This document shows, piece by piece, positions 1-8,048 of a stretch of 28,587 bases of DNA. The translations under genes were made by a program, and so were the position numbers. Below the pieces are notes generated by a model. That model was not told where the DNA came from and searched no databases. It saw only the letters and a list, made by a program, of their open reading frames with translations. This stretch comes from an uncultured Mollicutes bacterium (GTDB lineage: Bacteria > Bacillota_I > Bacilli_A > UBA3375). Numbering within the stretch: position 1 is the stretch's first letter; the number at the start of each line of letters is the position of its first letter. The stretch is from positions 1-28,587 of the forward strand of contig CAMZNW010000173.1 in NCBI GenBank assembly GCA_947313935.1, in the 5' to 3' direction.

Positions 1-1368
1 TTAAGCTTTGGAAAAACTATTGATTCTCTAAAAGAATATGATGAAGAACAAAAAGAAGTATTAAAAGCAATTGTAGAAATTGTTAGACTAAAAACTATTA
101 ATGACACTCAAACTAAATGATTAATGACATATGGAGCATCAATTGGTCATAAAGCTCTTCTTGGGAATGGTAGATTTGTAACATCATTAAGATGAAATGC
201 TGAAACAGGTAGAGGAACTAGTTCTTCACAACAATTTCCTAATGGTAAATTATATTCACCATTTTCAGAAGAACCACAAGTAATTTTTGACCCAAGAAGT
301 GTCTTTAAACCACCGGAAGGAAAAATGTTAGTCTTCATTGATTTACAAAATATTGAAGTTAAAGCTGCTAATATTGCAATTAGACATTATGGACTAATTG
401 ATAAAGCATATGATGATGCTTATGTACCAATTGGTTATAGAAATAACAATGGTGAATTATGAGACTTTAATAATGAAGATCATAAACTTAATGTTAAAAA
501 ATATACATGAATTAATAAAAAAGGTGAAGTATGGATTCCAATTGATTTACATGGGGAATTAGCTAAAACAGTTGATAGTTCATTAGTTGAAGGGACACCA
601 GAATTTACAAAAATGAGAAAATTAGGTAAAAAAATAACATTTGGAAAACAATATGGACAGTCTCTAAATGGAATGATGCTTGCTAATCCCGACATTGATA
701 AAAAATTAATAACATCAATTTATGATACATTAAATAAAATTCATTTAAGTCAAGAACAAGTTATTAATGCTTTGAGAATGTCAGCTGGTAAAAGAGGATA
801 TTTTGAAGCATACCATGGAAGGATATTTTCATTTCCAAAAGAAAGAAGAACTGGAAAAGTATTATTTACACATAAATTATTTAATTACTATTGTCAAGGT
901 ATGGGAGCTATTATTTTAAAAAGAGGTGTTAGAGATAGCTATAATTTTTCAAAAGAGCATCCTGATATCGATGTTAAAATGATGAATACTGTTCATGACG
1001 AAATTCAATTTGTAGCAACATTAGATGCAAAAAACATTAGAGCATTATTTGAATATAAAAGATTAATGAATACCCATCCAGATATTAAGTTTCCAATAAC
1101 ATCGGATATAGAGATTTCAACATACGCTTGAGGTTATAAATGAGTAGCAGAAGATGATCTTGAAGGAAATATTACTATAGAATTAGAACATACACTTAAA
1201 GACGGAAAAAATGTTAACATTATTAGAACACCTGAAGAAATAGAAGCATGTGGAAATACACAAGTTGATTTTGACAACCTACAAAATGAAATAGGGCATA
1301 TTATTATTAGAGAAAAAAATGAAAGTGGTGAACTAGTAGTTATTAGCGAGTTTAAAAATAACTTATAA
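1..1368 (+). CDS. Family A DNA polymerase, C-terminal part (5' end outside window)
   Basis: This is the replicative polymerase domain of a PolA-type enzyme, entering the window in frame 1 with no start codon visible. The palm and fingers motifs are present. A TGR-containing stretch (RWNAETGRGTSSS) lies at about nt 190-228. Motif A is DLQNIEVK, with its catalytic Asp at 340-342. Motif B, RKLGKKITFGKQYG (616-657), matches the R-x3-K-x7-YG O-helix. Motif C, VHDE, covers 991-1002. All expected catalytic carboxylates are kept, so the enzyme should be active. About 92 codons separate motifs A and B, more than in bacterial Pol I, and about 120 residues follow motif C, so it has an insertion and a C-terminal extension. 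Six Trp codons are TGA and one is TGG. It ends with TAA just before the next promoter. Any 3'-5' exonuclease domain would lie upstream of the window. Confidence 0.93.
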
Positions 1369-1382
1369 AGATATTAAAAATG

Positions 1383-1391
1383 TGTTATAAT
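1383..1391 (+). promoter_or_regulatory. Extended -10 promoter (TG-T-TATAAT)
   Basis: TG, one base, then a perfect TATAAT, 15 nt after the polymerase stop. No TTGACA-like -35 is seen. The leader to the ATG at 1451 is about 53 nt and holds a weak hairpin (AAAAACA / TGTTTTT with a 12-nt loop) before the ribosome binding site. Confidence 0.7.
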
Positions 1392-1450
1392 TTATGTAAA
1401 CAAAAATAAAAAACATGATTTTAAAAGTGTTTTTAGAAAGAAGGAGAAAA

Positions 1451-1843
1451 ATGAAAATATCAAAAACAAAAATAAATAAACTAACAAGTGCTTTAAATAG
1501 AAGAGAAACAGCAATCAACGACTTCAGAAATGATAATGTTTACAGAGATGACTTTATCATATCTAACAATGAAGTAGATGAAATTATTGCAGAAATTATT
1601 GATAGACTTTTCATTAATAAAGAGTTTAAAAAAACAGGGATTTTCGAATTAAAACTATCAGACAATGAAGATTACGAATTTGTCAAAGGAAGAAAAGTTA
1701 TCTTCACAAAAAATGTTTCACAATTTGTTGAAGTTGATACATTACTTGATATATTAAAGGGAATTGAAGAAAAAGAAAAAATAATTTCTGAAATTGAAAA
1801 ACAAGTAGCGACTACAATTAAAATTGATTATAAAATTGTTTAA
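1451..1843 (+). CDS. Hypothetical protein, 130 aa
   Basis: I do not recognise a family. The ATG at 1451 is chosen because AAGGAG lies 4 nt upstream; the frame is open further back to 1415 but without a ribosome binding site. The protein is charged and apparently soluble. It has a Lys-rich N-terminus, a predicted helical region with an acidic stretch (NNEVDEIIAEIIDRLF), a central beta-like segment, and a helical Glu/Lys segment near the end. There is no tryptophan, cysteine or membrane segment. It sits alone between its own promoter (1383) and terminator (1851), directly after the DNA polymerase. It could be a small replication accessory or early protein, but that is only inferred from position. 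Confidence 0.75.
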   Translation: MKISKTKINKLTSALNRRETAINDFRNDNVYRDDFIISNNEVDEIIAEIIDRLFINKEFKKTGIFELKLSDNEDYEFVKGRKVIFTKNVSQFVEVDTLLDILKGIEEKEKIISEIEKQVATTIKIDYKIV

Positions 1844-1850
1844 TTTTTAA

Positions 1851-1876
1851 AAAACCACTTAAACGTGGTTTTTTTA
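1851..1876 (+). terminator. Intrinsic terminator after the 130-aa gene
   Basis: AAAACCAC pairs with GTGGTTTT (1851-1858 with 1865-1872) around a 6-nt loop, followed by more T residues. It is 7 nt after the TAA stop and only 3 nt before the next extended -10 element. Confidence 0.85.
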
Positions 1877-1878
1877 AA

Positions 1879-1887
1879 TGATATAAT
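1879..1887 (+). promoter_or_regulatory. Extended -10 promoter (TG-A-TATAAT)
   Basis: Abuts the T-tract of the preceding terminator. No -35 is visible. The leader to the ATG at 1914 is about 20 nt and consists mainly of the AAAAGGAG ribosome binding site. Confidence 0.75.
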
Positions 1888-1913
1888 TTACGTATAAAAT
1901 AAAAGGAGAAAAA

Positions 1914-2855
1914 ATGGATGTAGAAGCAACTATAGAACTAATAGAAGTGAAAGAAAATGATGGTTTAGAGATATTTGAAACACTAGTAAGTATTATTAAT
2001 GGTTTAGATGAAAACATTCAATTATCTTGAATTAAAAAAGGAAATAAGAAAATAATTTCAAGAGAAGAAATAATAACAATTCCATATTATTTAGAACATT
2101 ATTATCTAATGTATTATGCACTATTAAAAAACAAGAATGAAACGAAACTTAATGTTTTTGTTAGGGATAAACAAAAGTTTACAACTCTTTCAATTTATCC
2201 ATTTATGCTTGCAATTACAGATGAAAACATTCTTTCAAAAGAAAAGCAGAACAACATTAATTATCTAATCTACAAGCATATAGTTAATGAATCACAACAT
2301 ATGCTTGAATATGATTTTGTTAATAAGTATAACTATGATTATGAATGAATTCCTCACCACAATGAAACATTAGAACCATTAATGACTTTTACTACTAGAC
2401 AGGAAATACCAAATGAATTACAAGGTGTATATAAATTAAAAATTAAAAATAAAGATGGTTCAATTGAACAATATATTGGTCAATCAAATAATATTAAAAG
2501 AAGAATGAATGATCATTCTAGCAAAAAATTTAAAGGTGTTAATATTGTAGAGTATGCTATTATGAAATTAGTTGAAGATCAATTTATGCTTAATTACTGA
2601 GAACTATATTTTTTAAAAATGATTTTAGGATGAACAAATAATAATTATAGTGATAAAAAGCTAAGAAATGTTGAAACAGTATCAATTAAAAGGTATCTAC
2701 AACCAAAACCAGAATTAAGTGCTATTGTTGGAAGTAAAATGAATAATAATTTTTTCAAGTTATGATATCATAATTTTGTTATCAAACATGTTTCAAAAGA
2801 TAATAGTGAAAATACAAAAAAATATATTAAACTTTTAGAAAAAATTAAACAATAA
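1914..2855 (+). CDS. GIY-YIG nuclease-like protein, 313 aa
   Basis: The frame is open for 314 codons with TGA read as Trp (for example at W229 and in ILGW). ATG 1914 follows AAAAGGAG by 5-6 nt. The N-terminal ~156 residues match nothing I recognise. From about residue 171 a GIY-YIG core is clear: GVY (171-173), YIG (187-189), then NNIKRRMNDH carrying the conserved Arg, and NYWELYFLK with a Glu near residue 230 in the place of the metal-binding Glu. About 60 residues follow. Family members are metal-dependent endonucleases, found as homing enzymes, restriction enzymes, repair proteins (UvrC) and phage nucleases. No group I intron is visible around it. It stands in a replication cluster as a single-gene unit, so a free-standing homing-type or DNA-processing nuclease is equally possible. 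Confidence 0.8.
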
Positions 2856-2868
2856 AAAATAGTTTTAG

Positions 2869-2877
2869 TGCTATAAT
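2869..2877 (+). promoter_or_regulatory. Extended -10 promoter (TG-C-TATAAT)
   Basis: Lies 13 nt after the stop of the GIY-YIG gene and 29 nt before the next ATG. No terminator hairpin separates it from the upstream gene, so read-through is likely as well. Confidence 0.7.
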
Positions 2878-2906
2878 TAAAATGATAATAAATAAAGGAG
2901 AAAAAA

Positions 2907-3335
2907 ATGGATAAAACAAAAGAATTAGATTTATCTAAGAATATTGGGTTTGAAGAAAATGATATTAAACACCTATCAGACCTATGAACACAAAAAACAG
3001 ACTTAGAAGATACTATCAAAAATTCAGTAGCACAAAAAGAACTTAATGAAGTTAAAAAAGAAATTGCAAAATTTAACAAAGAATTAAGAAAACGAGTTAA
3101 TGAAAATAAGATTGATGGATTTGAAGAAGGAAAAGATATTGGGTTCTTAATTGATGCTAACACTAGAATTGAAGTTACTAAAAAGACACTTGATAAGGTA
3201 TCTACAATTGAAGTAATAACTCAACGATTTGAATCATTAGAAGAAGAAATGTTAACAAAACAGGAAGCTATTTCAATTCTTGAAGATGAAGTATTTGAAA
3301 TTCCAAAAACAAACATTAAAATAGTAAAATTCTAA
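2907..3335 (+). CDS. Hypothetical coiled-coil protein, 142 aa
   Basis: ATG 2907 is preceded by AAAGGAG. The frame contains a single TGA (DLWTQK) and runs to TAA at 3333. It would be missed under the standard code because no ATG lies soon after the TGA. Residues ~25-65 are rich in Lys/Glu with heptad-like spacing, consistent with a coiled coil. The middle, GFEEGKDIGFLIDANTRIEV, looks like a turn plus a strand, and the C-terminus (EIPKTNIKIVKF) is beta-like. I recognise no family. It has its own promoter and terminator and sits between two nuclease genes, so a small DNA-binding or nuclease-modulating role is possible but unproven. Confidence 0.75.
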
Positions 3336-3345
3336 AGAATATATT

Positions 3346-3379
3346 AAAAAAGAAAGAATAAATATTTCTTTCTTTTTTT
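3346..3379 (+). terminator. Intrinsic terminator, A/T-rich
   Basis: The 12-nt arm AAAAAAGAAAGA (3346-3357) pairs with TCTTTCTTTTTT (3367-3378), and the right arm merges into the T-tract. The A-tract on the left makes it potentially active in both directions. Confidence 0.75.
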
Positions 3380-3393
3380 CTTATAATAAAGTA

Positions 3394-3399
3394 TATAAT
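3394..3399 (+). promoter_or_regulatory. -10 element (TATAAT) for the PD-(D/E)XK nuclease operon
   Basis: A perfect TATAAT preceded by TA rather than TG, so it is weaker in context than the others. A second TATAAT lies at 3382-3387. Either would give a short leader into the AAAGGAG site before ATG 3431. Confidence 0.5.
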
Positions 3400-3430
3400 T
3401 TATATGTAAAATAAATATAAAGGAGCGAAA

Positions 3431-4657
3431 ATGAATTACAAAAAAAACATCACACCTTTTTCTGAAACTAGTATAGAAACTAAAGGTAGTGATACGATTT
3501 CTTTTTTCAAAGAATATTACAGATTTATTGATGATAAAAGATGATATGACTATTTAAAAGAATTAGATTTAACATTTAATAAAAAAGCATCAAACTCAGA
3601 TAAAGAATATTATGAAACAAGATCATTAAATTGAGCAACAACTCTTTCTGGTTCAAGATCATCAAAAGTCTATACAAATCCAATAGGATTATTATTATTC
3701 TTCTTTGGTGTTGTTACTGAAGAACAATTGAATGATGGATTACAATATATTCCTAATCTTAACACATTAGCAGAATATGGTAACTTCAGAGAAGAAGAAA
3801 TACTTTCATTCAATGAAGCTGCAGTAGCAACTTTAAATGGAAGAACAAATATAAATAAACCAAGAATACATTATTATGAATTATTTAACTCTTCAAGAGC
3901 AAATAACTATCAAACAGAAAGATTTAAAAAAGTTTTTAAAGGATTATATCTTAGAGCATTCAAAGAGACAATGTTTAAAGAAGGAGAACTAAAAACATTA
4001 AACGTCGATGGGTTAGCTTTTAATAGTAAAGTTGAATTAGAGTATGTTGTTGAAATAAAAACAAAAGGATTGGAAGTAACAGCTTTTGATGTTGCTAAAA
4101 GTCATATTCACCAAGCGAGTTTTTACGCTGATATGCTAAAACCTAAAAAAGGAGTAATCTTTTTATTTAGTAGAGGTGATAGAACATATGATTTCTTTGT
4201 GATTAACAATAAAGATCTTGATAACTTTAATAAAAATAATAACTATCTTAAAGAAGAAAATAAATTCCTAAAAATTTATAGTTATGTTCTTAGCTATATT
4301 TTAAATGATGATATAGATGACAGTTCATCAACATTAACAAAAACACCACATTGATTAAAAACAATATTGAGTTTTAAAATGGAAAATAATAGTTCTATTA
4401 ATGAGAAACTAATCAATATGTTATTAAAAAAATATGTTAAAGAACAAAATGATAATGGTCAAAAAAAAGAACTAATCAATATTTTTAAATTATTGTTAAA
4501 TAATAGTGATACAGAAAGTGTTATTACTCCATTTATTAATACCGAAAAGCTTGAATATGTAGTAAATGTTATTAAAGAATCTATTATTGAACAAATTGGT
4601 TTAGATGATTTAACTAGTGGTGTTCAAGAACTAAAAAACAAAGAAAGTGAGCTTTAA
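3431..4657 (+). CDS. PD-(D/E)XK family nuclease (RecB/Cas4-like), 408 aa
   Basis: ATG 3431 follows AAAGGAG. The frame reads through TGA Trp codons (KRWYDY, LNWATT, PHWLKT). The signature is NVDGLAF followed by EYVVEIKTKG: D193, then E208-x-K210, then a Gln (Q228) in HIHQASFYADML. This fits the metal-binding D, E-x-K and QxxxY/F order of RecB, Cas4 and lambda-type exonucleases. An upstream Glu-rich helix (REEEILSFNEAA) may supply the first acidic residue. The C-terminal ~110 residues are helical and unassigned. Such phage enzymes act on DNA ends for recombination or replication-fork processing. The next gene begins 1 nt after the stop, so the two are translationally coupled and may work as a pair. 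Confidence is high for the fold and moderate for the substrate. Confidence 0.82.
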
Positions 4658-4658
4658 A

Positions 4659-5465
4659 ATGCCTGTAGTAAAAAAAACAAAAAAAGAACAAAAAACTCAA
4701 AAATTAGAAGAAACAGAAATTGTAACATTAAATCATTTACAATTGAAAGCTCAAGAAATATCTATCTTAGAAGAAAGATTAAAAGAACTTAAAAAAGAAA
4801 TAAAAAACTCTGGAAAAGACTTGAAAGAAATATACAATAATATTTTTGAAGGGAATTTAGATGAAACAGAAGGAACTCTAGTCGTAATTGATGATAATAG
4901 TGCAATGATTTCTCTTGAAACACAAAAAAGACAATCAAATAGTAATACTAAGGTAATCAACGCTTTATTAAAAGTCCTTTGAGAAAACAATTTCTTTAAT
5001 AAAAAAGAAGATTTTATTGATCAATTATCTAGTGTTTTTGGTGTTTCAATTGAAAGTATCTCAATTGATGAAAAAGGCATCAATATTAATAGACAAAAAA
5101 CATATACAAAAACACCATATGTTTTAACAAATAAAACACAAGTTATTATTGATTTGATTAATAATGAAGAACTACTAACAACAATTCCATTTGATGTATA
5201 TGAAATTTATGGAGGTGGTACATCATCAGAAATAGAGTCATTATTTTTTGTAAATGGTTCAAATAGAATTGCTTTTAAAGTATTAAAACAAAACAAAGAA
5301 AACTGAGTAGAAATAATTCTTCCAATAATAAACATTGAAGTAATAAGAAAGATTAGAGAATCAAAAAACGATAGAACTTTCTTTTTTGAAGGTATTGAAC
5401 TTCAATTTAACAAAAAAGCATTGAAAGATATTGAACCAAATAATATTATTAATAATGTAAAATAA
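4659..5465 (+). CDS. Hypothetical protein coupled to the nuclease, 268 aa
   Basis: ATG 4659 begins one base after the upstream stop, with only a weak site (GTGAG), so translation is probably coupled to the nuclease gene. Residues 1-20 are strongly basic (Lys-rich). Residues ~30-65 form a likely coiled coil (ILEERLKELKKEI). The C-terminal half alternates beta-like strands and helices, including a glycine-rich YEIYGGGTSSEIESLFF. Two Trp codons are TGA (KVLWENN, KENWVEI). I do not recognise a family. Position next to a RecB-like nuclease suggests a recombination partner such as an annealing or end-binding protein, but no RecT, Bet or Erf motif is visible, so this stays a guess. Confidence 0.7.
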
Positions 5466-5480
5466 CATAATAATTATGTT
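5464..5480 (+). repeat. 17-bp palindrome overlapping the stop codon and promoter
   Basis: AACATAAT-A-ATTATGTT is a perfect inverted repeat around one central base. It covers the last two bases of the upstream stop codon and runs into the TG and first T of the extended -10 at 5477-5485. It could be an operator or the remnant of a terminator hairpin; no T-tract follows. Confidence 0.55.
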
Positions 5481-5485
5481 ATAAT
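5477..5485 (+). promoter_or_regulatory. Extended -10 promoter (TG-T-TATAAT) with leader hairpin
   Basis: ATGTTATAAT matches the promoter at 9076, 13677 and the two on the minus strand. Just past the expected start site a small hairpin CCCT-AAA-AGGG occupies 5494-5504, then a purine-rich leader leads to AAAGGAG and ATG 5535. Confidence 0.75.
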
Positions 5486-5534
5486 AAAAGTAGCCCTAAA
5501 AGGGAAATAAAAATAAAAATAAAGGAGAAAAAAT

Positions 5535-6329
5535 ATGCCAAAAATGGTAACAACTAGATCTAATAAGGGCGTTGAGGTTTCAAAAGACATATTAAAAAAT
5601 TTTAATATAGAAACAAAACCAATATTTAGATCTTATCTTATCACTTATACTGATAAAGATATGAAAGACGCAATAATGGACATAACAACTTTAGGAATAA
5701 AACTAAAAAAAGGAAGACAAAACTTATTTGCTGACTTTTTTAAAAGTAAATATGGGATTTGAGTTTCAGAGTGAAATTCAACAGATGTTCAATTGCAAAA
5801 AGGAATAGTAACAAATTATTATGGTGAAGTACCAACTCCTAATGAGAGTTTAACTGCGACAACAGCTCAAAATTTCTTAGATTTTCATAGAGTTGCTACA
5901 ACAATTAAAAAAGAACAACAAAATGAATTTTCAAAAATAGCAGATGTTTATTCACAAGATCCTGTATTAAAAGAAAAAGGAATACTTGAAAAATATCTTG
6001 AAACTAACCTATCCAATACTACGGTTACTGATCCAGATGCATTAACAATTGCAAAACAACATGCTAATGCTATTATTAAAGAAATAAATAAAGTTACAAA
6101 AAATGACAATACAGCTTCACAAAGTTATATTGACTTTTGAAACTCAATGGACCAAACATCTAGAATTTATTATTTAGAACAACTAGATACTATCAGCGGT
6201 GGTGGTTATAATATCGACCTAGTTAAATTTTTAGACTTAGTGTCTGCAAAAGATAAACAACAATGAAAGATTTTTGTAATAACACACGCAAAATCAGGAA
6301 AAAAATCATTACAAATAGTATTTGAATAG
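5535..6329 (+). CDS. Hypothetical protein, 264 aa
   Basis: ATG 5535 follows AAAGGAG. The frame continues through several TGA codons (GIWVSEW, IDFWNS, QQWKIF) to TAG at 6327. Residues 1-75 include a basic segment (KLKKGRQN) that could bind nucleic acid. The centre, 95-200, is largely helical with Lys/Gln/Glu. The final 60 residues contain a glycine-rich turn (TISGGGYNID) and end in beta-like SLQIVFE. I recognise no family, cofactor motif, membrane segment or signal peptide. It heads an operon with the Pro/Gln-repeat protein at 6345 (15 nt gap) and the 382-aa protein. Given the surrounding replication genes, a single-strand DNA-binding or replisome accessory role is conceivable but not shown by the sequence. 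Confidence 0.72.
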
Positions 6330-6344
6330 AAAAGAGAATTAAAA

Positions 6345-6704
6345 ATGAAATTAAAATTTGAAATAAACACAGAAAATAAAAAAGAATTAATTGAAGCAAA
6401 AAATTTAATTGCTTCACTATTAGGAGAAAGTGAACCTACTACAAAAAAAACAGCTAAAAAAGCACCTAAAAAAGTTGTTGTTGGACAACCTCAACCTCAA
6501 CCTCAACCTCAAACACCAACACCAACACCAGAACCTGCACAAGAACATGTTGCACCAACTCAAGTGCCTGTAGCTCCAACTCAAGTGCCTGTAGCTCCAA
6601 CTCAAGTGCCTGTAGCTCCAACACCAGCACCAACATCAATCACTCAAAATGAAGAAATTCAAGAAGGATTTGATGAAGGAATCATCGACACTATTTTTAA
6701 TTAA
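6345..6704 (+). CDS. Pro/Gln-repeat protein with acidic C-terminal tip, 119 aa
   Basis: ATG 6345 lies 15 nt after the upstream stop, with a modest AAGAGA site. It has three parts. A short amphipathic N-terminus (residues 1-28, EINTENKKELIEAKNLIASLLG) is followed by a Lys/Ala-rich basic linker. A low-complexity linker follows, made of four Gln-Pro units, three Thr-Pro units and three perfect VAPTQVP repeats. The tail is acidic and ends in a hydrophobic tip (EGFDEGIIDTIFN). An acidic tail after a flexible Pro/Gln linker resembles the layout of SSB-type hub proteins that dock partners, but no OB fold is present, so it is not SSB itself. Start and frame are supported by the repeat periodicity, which is a multiple of three. 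Confidence 0.75.
   Translation: MKLKFEINTENKKELIEAKNLIASLLGESEPTTKKTAKKAPKKVVVGQPQPQPQPQTPTPTPEPAQEHVAPTQVPVAPTQVPVAPTQVPVAPTPAPTSITQNEEIQEGFDEGIIDTIFN
6486..6621 (+). repeat. In-frame short tandem repeats (6-bp and 21-bp units)
   Basis: Four CAACCT units occupy 6486-6509, a CCAACA-type run follows, then three identical 21-bp units fill 6559-6621 (starting CTCAAGTGCC). All units are multiples of three, so copy-number change would alter linker length without breaking the frame. Confidence 0.9.
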
Positions 6705-6713
6705 TATTATTTA

Positions 6714-6759
6714 TTGTCAATCATTGTGAATGGTTGACAATGGAGAGTAATAATTACTC
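6714..6759 (+). promoter_or_regulatory. Two adjacent intergenic hairpins
   Basis: A 12-bp stem (TTGTCAATCATT, 6714-6725, with AATGGTTGACAA, 6729-6740; one G-U pair, 3-nt loop) is followed 4 nt later by a 15-bp palindrome (GAGTAAT-A-ATTACTC, 6745-6759). Neither has a T-tract and no TATAAT is seen, so this is not a standard terminator or promoter. It may be an RNA-processing, stability or protein-binding element between the 119-aa and 382-aa genes. Confidence 0.6.
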
Positions 6760-6778
6760 ATATAAAAAGGAGATAAAA

Positions 6779-7927
6779 ATGAATAAAAAACAAGATAACA
6801 AAAAAAAAGAAAAACCATCTATTATTAAAACAACTGAAAAATTAGCAAAAGATCAAGAGTTAAGCGGACACATTATTGATGATATCAATACTAATGTTTC
6901 TAAATTACAAAAGAAAGCATTATCTTTAAGTAAATTATTTAAGAGTCAAGATACTTCTATTAAAAATCTTATTAACGAACCTATTGCAAACCTAAAAAAA
7001 CATCTTATAAGTTATGATTCTGAATATAACAGATTATATAATCTTAGTGAAGCAATAAATTTTATGACAAATTACATGGAATTAGGGGAAAAAGGGATTA
7101 TAGAAAAGAAAATGTTACTTGGAAACGAACAAGATGTATTTGATCTTAAAGATTTAAATCAAAAAATCTTTGTTACTGCTGATAATGAAATTAATAGATC
7201 AGAAGATTTATCAGGAATTTTGAATTTTAGAGATCCAAATATGTTTGTTATTGGAGCAAAAGGGGATAATAAAATATTAAAACTAATCTCTAAAAAAACT
7301 AAATTAAAAGATATTTATAATACTTCTGGTTTAAATAAAATGTATATTTATGCAAAGACATTAAATATGCTTCCAACAATTAATCTTAACAAAAAAACAC
7401 AAATAATTATTAATGTTGATAACAACTCAGCTCTTATTAATAATAATGATAATAGTGATATCACTAAAGAATATGAAAAACAAGAACAACTAGTTAAAGA
7501 ATATATTGATATTGATAACGTTATAAAAATGTCTAGTACATCAATTATTTCTATAGGAGAATCTCTTGTTAATTCTAATATAAAAGATGATGACAAAACA
7601 ATGATTGTTAATATATTTTATATTAACAGGTTTGATGACATTGGAACACCTTCATTAGAATTAGCTTCAATTACAAGAGTATTTGATATTACAACAAAAA
7701 AAGAATTAATTTCATGAAGCATCAAGGATTCATTAATAGTAACAAAAAAAGAGTTTAATACAATAATGAACTCATTAAAAGAGTTACAAACATCACCACA
7801 AAAAATTAATAAAGATGTAGAAAAAAAATCCGATGAAGTTTTAAAAACAATTAAAGAAACTATCAAAAAGAAAGAAAAAACAAACCCTGTAAAGGACTTA
7901 AAAGAATTAAAGAAAAACATTCAATAA
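6779..7927 (+). CDS. Hypothetical protein, 382 aa
   Basis: ATG 6779 is set by AAAAGGAGA 5 nt upstream; earlier TTG codons in frame overlap the hairpins and are unlikely. Only one Trp codon (TGA, ELISWSIK) occurs. The first 20 residues are Lys-rich. Residues ~30-130 are helical and coiled-coil-like. The middle (140-310) mixes strands and helices, with an Asn/Asp-rich insert (SALINNNDNSD). The last 60 residues are a Lys-rich helix (KKKEKTNPVKDLKELKKN). No enzymatic motif, zinc site or membrane segment is recognised. It has no promoter of its own and is probably the last gene of the 5477 unit, ending before the unusual terminator at 7957. It may be partnered with the next protein, which has similar composition. 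Confidence 0.7.
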
Positions 7928-7956
7928 CAAATAAAAAACTAAACCCAAATGATACC

Positions 7957-8004
7957 AACAACAACTTATGATATAATTATATTATATGTAAAGTTGTTGT
8001 TTTT
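7957..8004 (+). terminator. Terminator with a promoter inside its loop
   Basis: AACAACAACTT (7957-7967) pairs perfectly with AAGTTGTTGTT (7991-8001), followed by T residues. The 23-nt loop holds a complete TG-A-TATAAT extended -10 (7969-7977). RNA from upstream would form the hairpin; RNA starting in the loop would contain only the right arm. Confidence 0.7.
7969..7977 (+). promoter_or_regulatory. Extended -10 promoter within the terminator loop
   Basis: TG-A-TATAAT, no -35. The expected start is near 7984, giving a leader of about 65 nt to ATG 8049. Confidence 0.7.
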
Positions 8005-8029
8005 AAATATTATTTAATATTAAAACAAC
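7996..8029 (+). promoter_or_regulatory. Leader hairpin that competes with the terminator
   Basis: The right arm of the terminator (from 7996) can also pair downstream: GTTGTTTTTAAATATT (7996-8011) with AATATTAAAACAAC (8016-8029), with two bulged bases and a 4-nt loop. It ends about 8 nt before the AGAAGGAG ribosome binding site. This pairing and the terminator stem are mutually exclusive. Confidence 0.5.
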
Positions 8030-8048
8030 ACTATAGAAGGAGAACAAA

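Noticed and set aside
6486..6621. Direct repeats as a CRISPR array or origin iterons
   Set aside because: The units are contiguous, without spacers, multiples of three and inside a coding frame; they encode a Pro-rich linker.
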